Below are positions 5,804-6,896 of a stretch of DNA of 6,896 bases, piece by piece. The notes under the pieces were generated by a model that saw only the letters and a list, made by a program, of their open reading frames with translations, had not been told where the DNA came from and searched no databases. Every line of letters begins with the position of its first letter. Positions within the stretch are counted from its first letter, which is position 1. The DNA is taken from the NCBI GenBank assembly GCA_007127615.1, contig SKZB01000285.1, forward strand, positions 1 to 6,896. Reading direction: 5' to 3'. The DNA comes from Phycisphaerales bacterium. Lineage in GTDB: Bacteria > Planctomycetota > Phycisphaerae > Phycisphaerales > SM1A02. The position numbers were made by a program, and so were the translations under genes.

Positions 5804-6817
5804 TCAGATGAATTGGCCCAGGAAAATGATAAAGAGAAGCAGGAGCAGGAACAGCGTCAGGAGCGGAATCACCATAACGGTGAGTCCGACGCCCCATCCG
5901 TGCGGCATCTTCATGTAACGGCTCGTGGCGAAGGACCACCACACCACGTGCAGCAGAAACAGGATACAGAACCCACTCAGTTGCGCGAACCCGCTCGGAG
6001 CGTAATAGTTCCACCACCAATCCCGGATGCCACCGATGATCAGTTCGCCCGCAAGCGCGAGGAGACCGATCAGCAGGAAGAAGAAGATGGCGACCGGAAT
6101 GAGCCCCAGACCGTACACCGCCGCGCGCCCAATGTGCGCCCAGCGCACCCTGGCCTTTCGCCGCGACAGCGGAAGAAGCGCAAAGCAGGCGGCCGCCGAG
6201 ACGTGCGCGCAGGCGAAGAGAATGATCGAAAGAACCCCGGGAGCCAGCAGGAGAAGCGAGATGTCCGCCGCGGATTCTCCGGAGCGCCGCCTGCTCTGAG
6301 GGTAAGAGAGGAAATCGTAAGCGTGATCGCTGAACGGCAGCACGACGGCATGTAACACGGCATACAGGGCTTGCGGAAACTGAACGGTTAGACCACTCTG
6401 CGCATGGTGAACCATGAAGAACACCAGCCCGAGACCGGTTGCGATCGCGATCAACAGGTAACAGAACGGCGCGAGCGCGACCGGATAGAGCAGCAGTCGC
6501 CCGGGACGGATCGGATGGTGCATCTGCAGTCCGGACCAGAACGTCCACGGCCGGAAGGTCAGCCCGATGGTGCGCATGGTTCGCCATGGATACGCCCGCC
6601 ACGTTCCGTACTCGTTGTTCCATCGGGGAACTCTCTCGATGAGAACATCACGCCACTCAAAGCGCAGTCCGCACTCGGTGCAGACGCCTTCCAGCGGGCA
6701 GTGTTCGCGCCACGCTTCGATGATGCCGCGCTGCTGGTACCCGCAGCGCGGGCAGCGTGGCTCGTCGACCACGGTCGCATCGGCTCGCTCCGGACTCGTC
6801 GCTGCCGGTCGTTTCAC
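5804..6817 (-). CDS. Zinc-ribbon multi-pass membrane protein of unknown function
   Basis: A 337-residue protein that I cannot assign a function. Near the N-terminus, residues 22-49 form a rubredoxin/zinc-ribbon-type knuckle: Cys22-Pro-Arg-Cys25-Gly-Tyr and Cys46-Thr-Glu-Cys49-Gly, with an extra Cys40 in 'CPLEGVC'. This 'CPxCGY...CxECG' arrangement recurs at the N-termini of many planctomycete membrane proteins. A basic and aromatic linker (about 50-107) leads into about five hydrophobic segments (108-135, 185-214, 233-259, 278-297, 309-335), so the ribbon probably faces the cytoplasm. The region between the first and second segments and the 'SRRKARVRW' loop are polar. The start is GTG 6817, because it overlaps the stop of the upstream reading frame as GTGA and the frame is closed by a TGA at 6851-6853 with no ATG between; the ribosome site is weak. 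Its stop lies 3 nt from the murD stop, in convergent orientation. Confidence 0.82.
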   Translation of the reverse strand: MKRPAATSPERADATVVDEPRCPRCGYQQRGIIEAWREHCPLEGVCTECGLRFEWRDVLIERVPRWNNEYGTWRAYPWRTMRTIGLTFRPWTFWSGLQMHHPIRPGRLLLYPVALAPFCYLLIAIATGLGLVFFMVHHAQSGLTVQFPQALYAVLHAVVLPFSDHAYDFLSYPQSRRRSGESAADISLLLLAPGVLSIILFACAHVSAAACFALLPLSRRKARVRWAHIGRAAVYGLGLIPVAIFFFLLIGLLALAGELIIGGIRDWWWNYYAPSGFAQLSGFCILFLLHVVWWSFATSRYMKMPHGWGVGLTVMVIPLLTLFLLLLLFIIFLGQFI

Positions 6818-6896
6818 CGTCCAACACTTTCCCGGGAAGCGTGCTGAGCGTCAATGGGCACCCCGCCCATCCGCGCCACCACACGGCTGGCGACCG
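6814..6896 (-). CDS. C-terminal end of an unidentified protein, 5' part outside window
   Basis: Only the last 26 codons plus TGA (6814-6816) are visible, reading VASRVVARMGGVPIDAQHAS and then RESVGR. The codons prefer G or C in third position like the neighbouring genes. The stop overlaps the GTG start of the zinc-ribbon gene by the 4-nt GTGA arrangement typical of coupled genes, which is the main argument that the frame is real. The fragment is too short to assign a family. Another open frame in the same stretch would overlap the zinc-ribbon gene extensively and is less likely. Confidence 0.5.
   Translation of the reverse strand, partial: VASRVVARMGGVPIDAQHASRESVGR

Noticed and set aside
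5688..6623. 311-residue open frame on the minus strand
   Set aside because: It is an alternative frame of the zinc-ribbon membrane protein gene and lacks the hydrophobic segments and cysteine motif. It also overlaps the end of murD.
6657..6884. 75-residue open frame on the minus strand at the right edge
   Set aside because: It overlaps the zinc-ribbon coding region out of frame. The frame ending in the GTGA overlap explains the same stretch better.

Overview
The window looks like chromosomal DNA from a GC-rich bacterium, most probably a planctomycete and perhaps a Phycisphaerae-like lineage. The evidence is the zinc-ribbon membrane protein with a CPRCGY...CTECG signature, tandem DUF4190-type proteins, an MCE protein with the long helical tail and the 'APWKVLYRPSPQE' segment that I associate with planctomycete MlaD-like proteins, and a stand-alone murD. 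This taxonomic call is inference. Coding density is very high: apart from four short gaps (62, 67, 145 and 3 nt) the whole window is coding. I see no rRNA, tRNA, CRISPR array, insertion sequence or phage gene.

Left part (1-4329, all minus strand, so read from right to left): a probable five-gene operon. It starts with two tandem paralogous membrane proteins carrying an N-terminal DUF4190-like module (4329-3619, then 3622-2870, overlapping by ATGA). Next is an MlaF-type ABC ATPase (2883-1990, overlapping the previous gene by 14 nt), then an MlaD/MCE-domain protein (1922-639), and last a secreted major-royal-jelly-protein/yellow-family beta-propeller that runs off the left edge (575-1). MlaF and MlaD are the ATPase and lipid-binding parts of a phospholipid or other hydrophobic-molecule transporter between inner and outer membrane. 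The usual permease, MlaE, is not among these genes, and the position next to mlaF is taken by the two DUF4190 proteins.

Middle (4330-5800): a 145-nt divergent intergenic region holds a 7-bp inverted repeat and weak promoter-like elements. It separates the operon from murD (plus strand), the cytoplasmic peptidoglycan-precursor ligase that adds D-glutamate. This MurD has all the late motifs but an unusual P-loop (TGTAGKST) and a central domain about 30 residues shorter than that of E. coli.

Right part (5804-6896, minus strand): a zinc-ribbon protein with about five membrane segments, whose stop codon lies 3 nt from the murD stop (convergent). Its GTG start overlaps, as GTGA, the stop of a further gene of which only the last 26 codons are visible at the right edge.

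The most interesting element is the mlaF-mlaD cassette built with two paralogous DUF4190 proteins and a secreted beta-propeller instead of an adjacent permease. It may be a variant lipid-transport or envelope system.
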